From: Metridium senile
Taxonomy: Eukaryota > Cnidaria > Anthozoa > Actiniaria > Metridiidae
Assembly: GCA_949775045.1 (NCBI GenBank)
Contig: OX459105.1
Coordinates: 15,896,227-15,960,226 of the forward strand
DNA: 64,000 bases
Direction of reading: 5' to 3'
Of the stretch, positions 1 to 12,922 are shown piece after piece; the stretch's first letter is position 1, and each line of letters starts with the position of its first letter. The notes beneath the pieces were generated by a model. The model was given only the letters and a program-made list of their open reading frames with translations. It was not told where the DNA came from and did not search any database. A program made the position numbers and the translations under genes.

Positions 1-1501
1 CCAGATCTGATTTGGCGCTTTAATTACAGCCTCTGATTGGCTAAGAGTGTTTCTCACGTGAATTAAAGTGGCGACCTTGTGGTAGTTGTTCGTGTAGTCG
101 ACTAGGTGTGACTTCGACACTCCTAAAGTCACAAGACTAGCTCCATCACTAGTGCACTTCCTGTATAAGTTTATCGTAGGATTGAAACTGGATCACACGA
201 GGTCAACAAATCTTTTTTATTTGAACTTTGTTTGTGTTTTATTCAACTCTTTTTTCTCTATATTAGGAATTGAACATTTTCCACTCCTTTATTTTAAGTT
301 TTTATCTGATGTTCGTTTTTCTATCCAGCAGAAAACTTAAATTTCATTTTTTAATTGTTAAAGTAAAACTTTCAGGGCCATGAAAACATAAAATGTTTTC
401 ATGTTAATTTTTGCAAGTTTTCGAGCTCTTTCCACTCAAAAATCTCATTTTGTATTCATTCATTTTAATTTCTCCGTAATTAAAAATTCTTGTTTTTGAC
501 ATATCTTGCAGGTTCTGTTCTTGACGAGTATTTCTCTCAAGATTAAAAAAAAATCATCTTAATTAGATATTGCTATTTTCGGCCCTGTTTTTCCTGGGTA
601 CGCCTTTTAGGAAACGACTATTTCACCACTATAGGTTATTTGACCGTCAGTTTCCTAAAGCTGCTTTGACCCTCTCTTTCCAATTAAGCATTTCCCAGTT
701 CATTGACTACGTGAATTGCTCACTGTGCGTGTAGATTTTCAAGTCCTGCTGAGATAAATCATACGTAAGAGCCATATGGCCGCCGTAAGTGACTTGTATT
801 GATCCGTGCGTAGTAATAACGGTTTGTTTAATAATTATTAATAGAAAAGTATATAACAAATTAGTGCTTGGTTCAAACGACAACTAGGCGCTGATTGCTT
901 CGACGTGTTTATCTTTGAGAAGTTTATTCTCAGCTTTTTTTACGCAAAGGAGTGATGTGTTCCGGTTTGAACTTTCCCTGTAGGAAAAACAGTTGTAACA
1001 GTACATGGTAAACAATGGGATAGAAGGGCCTAGCGGAGCGCTAGAACAATTGTTATGTAAATCGATTCGCAGAAAAAACAAATCGCTGAAGGGTCGGACT
1101 AGCAAAACTTTCACTTTGACTTGAATCGCGTTTTCGCAGTTCTCTCAAAGTCGACCAACTGTCAACTGTGGCTTCCTGTCAGTTTGTGAGCGAGGCGTGG
1201 GAGAAAATATCACACTAGAATATGTCCCTTGCAGTGCTGATTGCGGCTTTATTCTTGCTCTCTTTAGATCTCAGCGTCCGTACCAGGCCCTCGCGGCCAC
1301 ATGTCAGGTTTGCATCCCTGCATCGTGAGATAGCGGCCTGTGATTGGCTGAGTTTTGACAGTCTGTCCATAACATATGTATGTAGTGACAGAATGAACCA
1401 AGTAAACATACTGCGTCAAATTCAGAAAAAATTAGTTCGCATTCTACTGCTAGTAATGGTTCAGATCTAAAACAACTCCGAGGCGCGATACATCTAGCGC
1501 G
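1..1501. promoter_or_regulatory. Upstream region of the NFI gene, no other gene seen
   Basis: No conserved coding sequence is visible before the NFI DNA-binding exon. Two ATTGG motifs (inverted CCAAT boxes) sit at 36-40 and 1343-1347, both in a similar GATTGGCT context. Short open frames around 1215-1470 on both strands overlap each other and show no family resemblance, so they are treated as chance. The transcription start is not resolved. An upstream 5' exon could lie here, because vertebrate NFI genes begin with a short first exon before the large DNA-binding exon. That comparison is family knowledge, not something read from this sequence. Confidence 0.4.
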
Positions 1502-4500
1502 ATGGTGCTAAGCGCTGATCATAATACCACTGCAGAGTACTTTGAAATGGCTAACCCAGGCATTTTTGACCAACAGGACGAGATCCATTCGTTTATCGAG
1601 GCTCTGTTACCGCATGTCAAAGCTTTTGCATACACTTGGTTTAACTTGCAAGCCAGAAAGCGAAAGCATTACAAAAAACACGAAATACGGATGACTCCAG
1701 CCGAAGAGAGACGATGCAAGGAAGAACTTGATGCTGAAGCGCCCGAAATCAAGACAAAATGGGCATCTAGGCTACTAGGAAAACTACGAAAAGACATCAA
1801 CGATGAGTGTCGAGAGGAGTTCGTCACAGCTATCGCAGGAGCGAAGCCGGGCTCTAGCTGCCGATGCGTTGTATCCAAACACGACCAAAAAGGCAAGATG
1901 CGTCGTATAGACTGTCTTCGTCAGGCTGACAAAGTTTGGAGGCTGGATCTCGTTATGGTGATTTTATTCCGGGGGATTCCTTTAGAGAGTACCGATGGTG
2001 AACGACTTGGAAAATCGGAACATTGTCATCATCCAGGACTTTGCGTTCTACCCAACCATATCACCGTCACCGTACGAGAACTCGACTTATATCTTACTAA
2101 CTTCATGTGCACGAGAGGTAATTTAGATCTATTTATTTACTTATTGTTATAACACTTTATAGCAGCTGTAGTTGCGCTGCTTTGGACACCCGATAAGCTA
2201 ATTTTTCTAAGTTTTTTAAAATAGAATTGTCCAAGTTGTTTATGTAGGATCCAATTTACCTGCTCACAGCACTAATCAACAAGTTGAAGTTTGTGGTTAA
2301 TTATTCAGCATACTCATCTGTTTAAGGTCTACTTTAAGCTCTAAAAGAACCATTTATAACTATGCTCACTTTATAGTTTTGTTGTTCATTCGTTGATGAA
2401 ACGTTCGATCGTTTTTACAGATCATAAAGAGGATTCCGACACACCAAATAGCGCCCCTAACTCGCCCGCGGACCAGCAAGCTCGGATACATAGATGTAAG
2501 TATGAATATTTAAAGTCATTTTTAATTCCGAATAGGATAGCATTATCAGTTGCAATGTTGCGAAGTGAGGGTACCTACGGCCTTCGTGGCCTTGGTCATT
2601 TCGTGTTGTTATTTTGACTAAGACACGTGCGTTCATTTGAACAGAATTATTCAACCATTGATTCTTTTGTTTTCATGTCCGTCGTGCGTTTAGCTCTTTA
2701 GAACGCCAATTAGTCCGTCAGTCATCAGAAAGTGAACAAATTTAGTTAATCTTAGTAATCTCGGAGCGTCTTTTGCTTGTAGATTTCACCTTTAGTATGT
2801 CCATTTTCATGTTGTTGTTTTGGTCGTTTGTGTCGAACGTGCACCATTCGTGTGCTCGACCTCAACCAAGTGTAACAACATAACAACGTCCACTCTTCTC
2901 TGAACCGGGATTACTACGAGAACTTTGTCAAGATTGACTGGTTCATGTTCACAATCTACAGTTAACGTCATTGTGGTGGCGTTTTAGAGCAAATTCTGAC
3001 ATTCGGTTGTCGTGAATTCACGGCCTTTCATTTTTGAACGTAATTTTTCTCTTTCGTTGTGCCATAAGTCTCCATCAATCTTGATGGATTAATTCGTCGT
3101 ACAAAACAATGGACTTTTCTCTATGTTAAGTCAGCCATAGCGAACTTCAATAAAACCTACAAGAATTGGTTATTATTGTAACGAGTAAATTCAATAATGT
3201 TCAGTTACTTTTTGCCTTTTTGTCAGTTAATTACACCAATTTGGACAATATTTGAAACATTAACTAAACGTTATCATTTTATACGAGATTTTACTTCCCA
3301 AACAAAAAACGTGCTCCGAGATTTATATTCCTCAGGCATTTTCAGAAGCAAATAATTTTGTACTATTTGTAATTTATTGAATTTTGACTAACTAGAGTTG
3401 CTTTCAAAATGATCATGATATGTTAGCCTGTATGTTATGAAGAGTAGTGATTTAATTAACATGTTTAAAAACTCTTCTTGAGTTATTAAACATGCTATAT
3501 TACGTGAGAACTACAAAGGAATAATAGGTAGTGTATGTGACTTGTCCATCTAATAATCTAATGGATCTAATAATACAAATAATTTTCCAGTGCTGAAAAC
3601 AAGATTTTAATTTATATCTGTATTCATTAGTTCATAAGGTTTTTAATACTCGGGAATTTGGGTATATTAAATAAAGAGATCTTGTTTTACTAGAGATAAT
3701 AAGAATAACGTGACTTGGAAACTTGATACATTTATTATTCTGGGGGATAATAATTTCCCCTGAAGCCTAGTTGAAGAGCACTACAGGGTCATGACATGAT
3801 TGACGTAGTCGTAGTTGCATATTGCATATTCCGCTGACAGCCATTATAATCACTACCCAGATTAACTAACACCACATCCCCCCAAAAAACTACTACAATG
3901 CTTTTAAAACATCACTGTGATTTAACATAGAGTATAACCTAGGTTAGAATACTGTGAGTTAACTCTGAAGTTGTTTAACAATTGATATGATAGATGATTG
4001 TTTCATTTGACATGACATTAGGGTATTGTTTGTGTAATACAGCCTATCTAATCACCAATTCTATTGTTCTCCAATCTGACAAGGCCTGTCCAGCGCTTGT
4101 AATGGTAAAGGCATTTGCATAACAATAGCTATTGTTGTAATTAAGGGACAATAACAACTGTAACCATTCCATGACATTGTTTGTCAACTTCATACATGTG
4201 GATGTAGTACCTTTGAAGCAAAACCTCACTGGAAGTACCAATAACATAAACTCTATTAACATGTGATTCATAAGGGTTTTTCATCACATTCAGCTTGTGA
4301 CATACTCATAGGAAGTTGATTTGAAGTTGAAGGAAATTAGTTTCACTCAAAAACATAAGTTGTTCTCTCTGGTCACTGGTAGTTTACCATGACAATGAAT
4401 AGGGATTCTACGTAGAAATGTCCACAGAATAAAATGTACAAAAAGTCCAATTCTATAGGTAACTACTATACTTAAGCATGTAAAGTTGCCTATGGCAGAT

Positions 4501-7500
4501 ATTCTACTTAGAAATGCTCAAACAAACAAAATGTACACAAATTTTAATTCTAGAAGTAAATACTATACTTAACAATTAAGCATGTAATGTTTTCAATGGT
4601 AGAAATTCTACTTGGAAATGTCCACACAATAAAATGTACAAAATGTCCCCCTGTAAACTGTAGAAAATACCTGAAAAATACCAGTAATTACATTTTACTC
4701 AAAAAATATTATTTGAAAATAATTACTTTGAAGATAGAGTTTATGTACCATATAAGAATCAAGGGAAATCTGCTTACAAATTTTCACACATAAAATGTGC
4801 AAAATGACACAATTTAACTATTAATTTAACAATTTAATGTACTTAGGAAATTGCTTTTAATTCAAATAATCAAAATCACTGAGCTTGTAATTTACTCTTC
4901 ACAGTAGAGAAATTTCTTCTTACAAATAGTTATTCAATAGTGTAAAAAAGATCCAAACCTTAGGAAAATGTCTAACTTTGAAAAACGTTTTGCTAAGAAA
5001 ATTAGATAGCCACTTCAAAATTATCAATTATAAACTGTGTAATTTGCTCTTGAGAGTAGTGAAATTCTGCTTGCAAGAATTGACCCTTTTATATATGTGG
5101 GTTAATATTATAAGTAAGGAAAGTGGAAAGGAAATATGATTGCTAGGAAATATTTTCTAAACTGAGCCTGAAGTTTACTTATTAAGATGTTGTGAAAGAG
5201 TTTGATGTAAAAAAAAACAACAACAAAAACAAGACTTAGAAGTTTTATTTTTTAAATTTTAACTGTTAATCCTCGTAGGTTATTACTTTTTTAGTTTTTA
5301 AATAATGCCTCTATAAACTTTCAAAAAAAATTACTCTAAAAGAGCATTAAAATACATGCAAGGTTAAATCAATGAAGATTGAATAATATTTTGTTTGCTA
5401 CAAAGATTAATCCTATTTAAACTATACTCAGTCTGGTTAACTAGTTGAAGTTAATTCTGCCTACAGAATGTGAAGCTTACCACCTTAAAGAAAGTGACAA
5501 TTTATAAACATTTTAATAATTCATTTTCAACTTGTGTTGAAGTTGTAAGAGCATACCACCTAATAGAAAGTGACATTTTATAGTTGTTTTAGAAATTCAT
5601 TTTCCACTCACATTGAAGTTGTAATTTCAACTTAAAATCATTGTCAGTAAGACATGTACAGGAAAGACTATACACTAAGAGCAAAAGTGTATTAAGATTC
5701 CACCACGAGATTGGATTCATTTCCTTTGAAGTGTCCTCAACCCCTTGTCAAACTTGCGGCAAAATGTTATGCTCGTCATAGTTGTGGTTTTCCGATGCTC
5801 AAAGTGAGGTTTTACAGTCTCCAGCGTTCTTTCAAATTGTTTATTAATACTGAAAGGTCATCTCATTGTCCTGGATTATCTATGAATAGATATAATAGAT
5901 AAGTACACAAAGAAATAATTAGTATTGTGCATGTGTTTGTTTATGGCTATCTTAATTGTTCATTTTATGATGTATAATTGCATGAAGTTTGACCTGGTGG
6001 ATGTCAATCAACAGTGATGTCATTTAGCTTGAGATGAACATGATCCAACATGTCCTACTAAGGCCACTATAAACTAGTCATAACAACATAAGATTTATGT
6101 TTTCTACAGCATTGTGTAATATTTATCTGTGATAAATAACTGTTCATGGACTTATTAATGAATCTATTTCAAAAACGTTTAGAAAGTATTTTGACAGAAA
6201 ATGAGCACTAAACTAGTCATAACAACATAGATTTATGTTTTCTACAATTACATTGTGAAATATTTATCGATGATAAATAAATGTTAATGCTTGAACTTAT
6301 TCATGTAAATAAGCAGAAAATAAGCAGTATATCGTAACAAATGCTTGTTAATCTTCCATGTTCTCTGGAATATTTTTCTTTACCTTGTAAATATTCATGC
6401 TCTTTCACATAGAGAAAACTTGTCTCATCCTAGAGTTTACGTACATTTGTATAGTTTCATAATTTCTGGCTAATATCAAATCAAAGCTTATCATGGAAGA
6501 TCTTTCAATTCAACTCTGTTATTACAAGTCCTTGCAGTCTTTTCAGTGTATGTTGCATTCATTTGGTGTTTCCTTATTCTTTTAGCTGAAAAACTATCCA
6601 TGTTTTTCTTTATTGTTTTCATAAATGAATGCTACAGTGTTGACTCTTGTTGTTGTTGTTGTAGTAAAATATGTAATACAGATGAAACATGATCAGTATC
6701 TAAAAACAGTTCTTATATTAAAAACACTTGTTAAAGACATGCTAAAGTTTAATATCAGTATCACTAGATCTAAATGAGCTTTAGTTCAAACTATTTTTAA
6801 CATCAAAGAAAGCATATTTCTAGTTGCACTGAACATACATGTTTTTATGAACAAAAGTATCACAGAAAAATAGATATAACCTTCAAGAAGCATTTAAATA
6901 TGTTTGAGATTAAAATTATAAAGATTATTAAATGTGGATTTTAATAAATATAATTTAATCATTTATCTAATGAATGCAGAAGGGTTTGGACTGCGCGTTT
7001 CGACTGCTACTGCTAGTCTTCATTAGGCGACAAGTAATAGATATTGAATATGGCCCGCCTAGCCTTAAACAGTTGTAGAGTATAATTGGGTAAATGTTAT
7101 GGACAATTATGTATTTTCCTACAAGCATTGTTTCAAGTGTTTTGATAGCCACAATAGTTTGCATCTGGTCATGCAACATAAATTCCAAAAAATTAGCTCT
7201 GCTAAAAAAATCAATTACATCAAGAAATGCTAAAACTCAGCAACAATACTAACTTTAATGTGCTCTTTCTGAATATGCCAATGATTTTTTTAGCAGAGCT
7301 AATTTTTGGGGAATATGTGTTGCATGACCAAATCCTGCTTAGGGCTTATTAGGCTTTACAACACTTTCTAGTTTCTGCATTACCAGTATAGTATTGTTTT
7401 GCAAGACATAATTAGTGAAAATTAATGATAACCCACAACTACATGAGACAAACAACTCACAAAGCTGTTCTTAAAGTTTATAATAGTGAATGCAAACAAT

Positions 7501-10500
7501 GTTCTGAACGCAAGTTCTTCTAATCTTGGTTTATCCCATTGATGTGAGATGAAAACCTCTCTCAGTTGGATTTGAGAAAATGAGATCTTGTGTAAAAAAT
7601 GAAATTAGAAAATGAAAGTGGCCCACTGTGAAAATGATAGCTATATTTCAAGTTTTTATTCCTTTATTGATTTTATGTATTCAGTCACCCTTTCATTCAT
7701 TTATTTATTATCCCATTTCATTAGTTTTTCATTTTCCCATTCATTTATTTATTCTTTCATTCATTAATTTATTCTCCTATTCATTCATTCTTTTATTTAT
7801 TTTGTAATTCATTAATTTAGGGAGAGTCTTCACCGACTCGAAACATTGTTTACGATTGGTTTAAAAAACAATAGAGTCTTTCCAAACAATTACCCTAAAC
7901 CTAACCAAACAATAGCGGTGCTGTCGAATAAAAACGCAGCTTTCTACTGGTGAAGTCCAACCCTTAATTTATTCATTTATTCTCTCATTCGTTTATTTAT
8001 TCAAAGTCTATTTCATTCATGTATTCACTCATTTCATATGTTGATTTATACATCTTTTTACTTTCCCATTTTTTCATTCATTCATTAAGTTTTCTTTATT
8101 TATTTTAGTGTCCAGAGATAACAATCTTGTGCTGTCTGGGGTTTTTACTGTCACAGAGCTCTATGGATGCTCAAAAAGTAAGAGTCATAGTTTGAGTAAA
8201 CTATTATTTCATTATTCTAAAACTATGCAGGTAACCAAATTAACTAAACTAGACATCAACACAACAATAACTCAATCTCACAATCTAAAGTGAAAGCAAA
8301 ACAAAATCAGTACAACAAAACAAACCAACTACAGGACAAAGAAGAACAAAATATTAAATTATTTATCAAACAAACTCTGAGAAACAAAACCAAGGAAACA
8401 AAGCATAAACAGTCCTTCAAGGTTTTAATTTTTTCCCAAATAATAGTTGAACCTAAAATTTACAAACATTGCAAGTTACTGGGAGGTTCAGAAAAGACAA
8501 CCCTGTCAAATATTTACCTGAAGGAGGTTCACCCATACAGTAACTATGTTGTTTTTGGTTTAGATTGTGCATTCGATTTTTTTATAATTCTTAGCTTATG
8601 AATTTTTTTATATTATTATTTAATTTAGTTATCCTCAATAAAGATGTTTATTATTATTATTATTATTATTATTAAAATTTCCTCATACAATTGTTTGTCA
8701 TAGTGTCTAACTATATCTCTCAATCTCTGTCCTGTAGCCCCTATACGTTATGGAGGTAATCAAGGACTAGTCTTAGGGTTTGACAGCCCACCATATATTC
8801 CTGAACCAAGCCTAGAACAACGATTTCCACAAACTTTAAACATTCAACATAGGAGTGATCCCCATGAGTTGCGCTATCGAAAGAAAAGCAGAACATTGAG
8901 TTCAATATCATCAGTTGATGAAGATATCATTGATGATGACTATGTTCATTCACCTTCTGGGTTCTCACCACAGAATAGTGGATGGCCCAGTGATATTGAT
9001 GCTGGTATGTAGTTTTAAGCTAAAATATAATATGTCATGTTATATGTCATGTGATGTCATGTCATTTGTGCTGTCATGTCAATTGTGATGTCATGTCATA
9101 TGTGATGTCGTGTCATATGTGATGTCGTGTCATTTGTGATGTCATGTCATATGTCATGTTGTGATGTCATGTGATATGATGTCATGAAATTTGTTAAATA
9201 GGTGGCCCAGTGATGTTCATGCTGGTATGTTGATTTTGAATATGTTTTTTATGTAATATATCTTCACTATCATTGTTGTCACCATGTTTACCAACATCAC
9301 CATCACCATTCCCAATAAACATCACTTTTTGACATGCATCTTCTTTATTCCTTTTTCATCATGACCATTGTCGTTAGCCTCATCATCATCATCACCATCA
9401 TCTTAACAATCATCACACAATCGTTATCACCACCATCAGTATACATGTATAAAAAGCTTTAAACCTTTCAAACCTAACCTTTAAACCTTTATATAAAATC
9501 TCAATTTTATAATTTATTTTATAATTTATCATACACATTCAACATGTTTTGTGCCTTTCCAGGCATGGTTCAATCCCCAGTCATACCATTTCCAGTTAAA
9601 GTCAAACCAGAACAAAACTGTGGTGGTTACAGTATGATGGATCAGTCTAATGTTCAATGCTGCGGCATCAACGAGCCACAGTCTCCATCCATCAATAGTT
9701 ACAATACACAGCCACATCAAGGACAGTCAAGGCCTGTCATGTCACAAGATTATAACAATAATATGAATGATGCATACCTGCAAGCATTGGCTGGACAAAA
9801 AGGTCTTGGTATGAACAATGGTATGGGATCTATGCATGTACAGCAACCGGGATTCCAGTTTAGAATACCTACAGGACCAATGCCAACAATAGGTACTAAC
9901 TGTAGGTCCACATCGGCACGAATGTGTTGCCAATGTATTTAACCTGCTTTATCACTTGGGGTTCTGTGTACGGAAAAGCCAGAGATGAAACATGCAAACA
10001 GGGTTTTTTTTTGTTTTGTAGATATACTTTTCTAACAGTCTTGATTATCTCTAGGTTCAGCACCAAGTCGTACAGGTTCCATAACAGCAGAATTTGCACA
10101 GTATCTAGACAGACCTCGTTCAAGTTCTGTGCCGACAGTCCGTCAAATGGGTATGGGTCCATCTGCTGTTATACCCCCTTCATCTCTTAGTAGGTCACAG
10201 AACCATGTCGGCATGGTAAATGGTACCAGTAATGGTAGTAGTTTAGGGAATACAGACCAGTCGGCACCGTCACCCACTAGACAGTCTCCTATACCCACTA
10301 GTCCTGCTAGAAGTCCACCATCTGGTATAACATTGAAGACCACTTTACAGATAATCCAGGTTGGTTTGGACAGTATTTGGTTAGTATGGTGTGACTTCAT
10401 GTGATTTGATGCCATGGGATGTATGTGGTGTCATGTCATTATGTCTTCTCATAATTATGTGATGCCATATGATTTCATGTCCTTTGTGGTGTCAGGTCTG

Positions 10501-11206
10501 ATATTATGTCATATATCATGTCATGTCATATGACGTCATGTCATATGTGATGTCATGTCGTATGATGTCATGTCATATGTGATGTCATGTGATATGAAAT
10601 CGTGTGATGTCATGTGATATGAGTCATGTGATGTCATTTCATATATCATGTTGTGATATGTCAGGTCATATTATTTTGATGTCATTTGTTACTAATATAA
10701 ACACCTTCCTGCCATTCCTTTCAGGCTGCTGTGAGTAACTCCCAAAGCATGACACCAACTTTAACCAACCAATCACAAGTCTTCACATATGGTAACTTCA
10801 ATGGGTCTCAAATGCCAACAAACATGAGCCCAATGAGTTTGTCGCACAGATTTAGACTACCCACCCCTCCCCCACAACTTGCCAATCCAACTGGTAACCC
10901 TGGTGATGACGAGAATGGGGAATATCAACAGATTGTACAAACACTTAATGGCATGGCATCTGATGTCTCAATGCTTAATGAAAGTAAGTATAATTGCGCA
11001 TAGTAATAGTTTTTTTTATTCTATAACTAAAAGAACAGCTAGTTTCACTTGACCATCATAAAGCAATGATTATATCTATAATTATATCTTGAAACTAACC
11101 TAACTGATCAACAATGACTTGTTAATTTGCAGATGATAGAGACTATTACCATGTGAATACCTCTGTACCAGAGACTGTGGGCTCATCAAGAAGAATATCT
11201 TCTTAG
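1502..11206 (+). CDS. NFI: Nuclear factor I (NFI/CTF) transcription factor, eight coding exons
   Basis: Site-specific nuclear transcription factor of the CTF/NF-I family, which binds TTGGC(N5)GCCAA as a dimer. Exons by GT-AG junctions and phase: 1502-2117, 2421-2495, 8109-8177, 8738-9004, 9563-9892, 10055-10359, 10725-10983, 11133-11206 (stop TAG). They join in frame to about 664 residues. The first exon encodes the whole MH1-like DNA-binding domain (residues about 25-200), with the family blocks [57 protein letters not shown] and [12 protein letters not shown] and the conserved cysteines. Exon 3 carries GVFTVTEL, a block conserved in vertebrate NFI just after the domain. Exon 6 has an SP-rich stretch ([19 protein letters not shown]) like the CTF transactivation region. 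The start may be 1502 or the in-frame ATG at 1547; both have purine at -3 and G at +4. A further 5' exon is possible. Family identification is secure; the last exon is short and less certain. Confidence 0.92.
4395..4800. repeat. Degenerate tandem repeat, roughly 100-110 bp unit, 3-4 copies
   Basis: The phrase ATTCTACxTxGAAATGxyC followed by AAxAAAATGTACAxAA recurs near 4405, 4500, 4604 and, weakly, 4775, separated by TAxTACTATACTTAAGCATGTAA-type spacer. The copies are clearly related but diverged. The array is intronic. Confidence 0.65.
6061..6300. repeat. Two-copy direct duplication, about 140 bp apart
   Basis: ACTAGTCATAACAACATA, then GATTTATGTTTTCTACA and AATATTTATCTGTGATAAATAA-like sequence, appears near 6073-6145 and again near 6213-6285 with small changes. 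It is a local tandem duplication inside NFI intron 2. Confidence 0.65.
7166..7330. mobile_element. Foldback/MITE-like element with about 50-bp inverted repeats
   Basis: The left arm starts TGGTCATGCAACATA and continues through AATTAGCTCTGCTAAAAAAATCA. The right arm is its reverse complement (TGATTTTTTTAGCAGAGCTAATT ... TGTTGCATGACCA). The loop is about 60 bp. No protein is encoded. It is non-autonomous by structure and the superfamily is unknown. Confidence 0.7.
7655..8105. repeat. ATTCATTTATTTA-type microsatellite, interrupted
   Basis: T-rich 4/8-bp simple repeats (ATTCATTT, TTATTCTT) run from about 7655 to 7820 and resume from about 7965 to 8105. Between them sits an unrelated dispersed element (7838-7947). 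The second part leads straight into the acceptor of NFI exon 3 and supplies its polypyrimidine tract. Confidence 0.7.
7838..7947 (+). repeat. Dispersed repeat family copy (inverted copy at 18783-18905)
   Basis: This stretch contains AACATTGTTTACGATTGGTTTAAAAAACAATAG, CCTAACCAAACAATAGCGGT and AAAACGCAGCTTTC. The reverse complement of the same series occurs at 18783-18905. It was probably inserted in the surrounding microsatellite. It has no coding capacity. Confidence 0.65.
8648..8674. repeat. (ATT)n microsatellite in NFI intron 3
   Basis: A perfect TTA/ATT run follows TCCTCAATAAAGATG. The AATAAA-plus-ATT tail resembles the 3' end of a degraded retroposon. The preceding 8290-8640 stretch is A-rich with no recognisable protein. 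Confidence 0.6.
9028..9187. repeat. TGATGTCATGTCATAT satellite array in NFI intron 4
   Basis: Overlapping TGATGTCATGTCATATG-type units with 15-24 bp spacing occupy the start of the intron between exons 8738-9004 and 9563-9892. The same motif array occurs again in intron 6. The rest of the intron has (ATC)n-like low-complexity sequence at about 9380-9440. Confidence 0.75.
10393..10680. repeat. TGATGTCATGTCATAT satellite array in NFI intron 6
   Basis: This array has the same unit family as 9028-9187, including one CRE-like TGACGTCA at about 10531. It fills most of the intron between exons 10055-10359 and 10725-10983. Units are irregular in length. Confidence 0.75.
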
Positions 11207-11925
11207 ATACATAATAGAAGCCTTCAGTAGTCTCCCAAGAACAAGGAAGCACCAATAGATGAACCATTACCAGGAAGACCAGGAAAAGGTTTGTCCAGAA
11301 AGCCTCTGGTCAAGTAATTTAATGAGGCTGTTAAGCCCTAAATATTTGCATGTTTATATGTATCCAATGGCCTTACTACTTCGGCCAGGCAGGCAACTCC
11401 TGCCAAAATTTGTCCTACCAAATGGAGGCCATTTGGAGAAGTTTTAACTTCAGTAATAATTTCTATATTTGGGTTGTTATGTTATCACTGGGATTTTTTT
11501 CAAGTCAGGTTTATTAGTATCAACTATGATGAAATTTGCAGTACATTGTTTAAGTTACAGCTTTTTGAAAAACATTAGATGTTGTATGTTCCTCAAAGAT
11601 ACAGCTTGCATTTTTAAAAGCCAAAAGAAAATACAGAAACATACTATCATTGGAAAAAGCGTTTCACAGGCCCAGATAATCATCAAGTAGATTATACATT
11701 CTAAAGTATTAATATGTTATACTTATAAGCCATGGGTATAATTCTCATAGAACATGGCAATAATAGCCTACAATGGCATATAATGTACATGTATGCACAC
11801 GCACTCGCAACGCCAGTATTTAAGATGAATTAGAGCACTTGTACGTAATCTAGAGTAGATGCATGCCAATGCAGGTTCTGATTAGAGCACAAACACTTAG
11901 AACACCAAAAAAAAAAAAATTGTGA

Positions 11926-12378
11926 CTATCTAATAGTTGGATATTTAGTTACTATTAAACCAATTTTTCTCAACTAGAAACATCAGATGCTTTTTGTTAC
12001 TATCACTTCAAAAAACTCATGAATGATTAATGAGACATTTACAAAAGAAACCATGACAAGTGTTGTAAATCTTCATACAACACTAGTGGTGTATCTCCTA
12101 ATTTGCATATTTTTTAACTTGTAATTTCTCGACCAGATTTACTATAATCTTGAAAATTTTGGTAAAATGTGAAAGAGCTAACCTAGACATTTTTGAAGTT
12201 GTTTACAACATTCGCGTCCGTGTTGTATCAGCTATACAATCGCGCGCCTTCAGCTTGTGATTGTATCTGCCAATACAACATGGCTGCCCATGTTGTAAAC
12301 ATTACATACAATATTATTTGTTTTTGTATTTGATGTTTCTAGTTGAGTAATAGTTGCTAAATATAAACTATTAGGTAG
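11926..12378. mobile_element. Foldback element, about 450 bp, with inverted ends
   Basis: The left end (ACTATCTAATAGTTGGATATTTAG, then CTCAACTAGAAACATCAGA) is mirrored on the right by TTGATGTTTCTAGTTGAG and ATAAACTATTAGGTAG. The interior repeats a CAACATGTTGTA-like theme and encodes nothing. Confidence 0.65.
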
Positions 12379-12922
12379 AAACTATTTTGGTTTTATATCA
12401 TAGTTTGAATGTTTGTGCTCTATTGCATGGCTGGTTGTAATGGGAGTAAATATAAGCACTACCATTGTCACAAGCACTGCTAAAAGCCTCAATAATGCTT
12501 TTTCATTCAAATAAATGATCAAGAAGGCAGCTATTTTAACACTGTTGCCCATTTTTGTACGCAATATAACTTTTTGAGCTCGCACAGTAAATGTAAATAG
12601 TTTTAATTACAAAATCAAATTGTCCTAATGTCCATTCAGGGCCTAAAGGGGTCATTTTTTAAAGTGTTGTAAGAGGTCCACAAGGGACTAAAATGGACAA
12701 TAAGGTAATTTCACTTTTTTATAATACGATTGAAACCAGAATTATTAAGCAGCAACAAAGCATATGTTTGAAATATTCATTATTTATAGAAGTTAGAATA
12801 GATTGAAATATAATAAGGGTTGTAGATTTCTGTGGTTAAATGTATTTTCTATGTTGCACTTTGTTTGCATTTTTTACAATTTGTATTCTTTACATGGATT
12901 TGATTAGTCAAGTAACTATTAA

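Larger units (their letters stand above)
2496..8108 (+). other. NFI intron 2, about 5.6 kb, AT-rich and repeat-bearing
   Basis: The donor is GTAAGT after 2495 and the acceptor is TTTTAG before 8109. No coding sequence was recognised. It contains degenerate tandem repeats near 4395-4800 and 6061-6300, a foldback element at 7166-7330, TTTATTCA-type microsatellite flanking about 7655-8105, and one copy of a dispersed repeat (7838-7947) that recurs inverted at 18783-18905. The rest, including 2500-4390 and 5100-6060, is AT-rich sequence in which I see nothing specific. Confidence 0.7.

Noticed and set aside
1215..1470. Overlapping short frames on both strands just before NFI, one with a hydrophobic start
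   Set aside because: Mutually overlapping, no family resemblance and no splice support; most likely 5' region or chance.
8290..8601. 103-codon Lys/Asn/Gln-rich frame in NFI intron 3
   Set aside because: A-rich composition, no domain, ends at an AATAAA-ATT tail; looks like degraded retroposon DNA.
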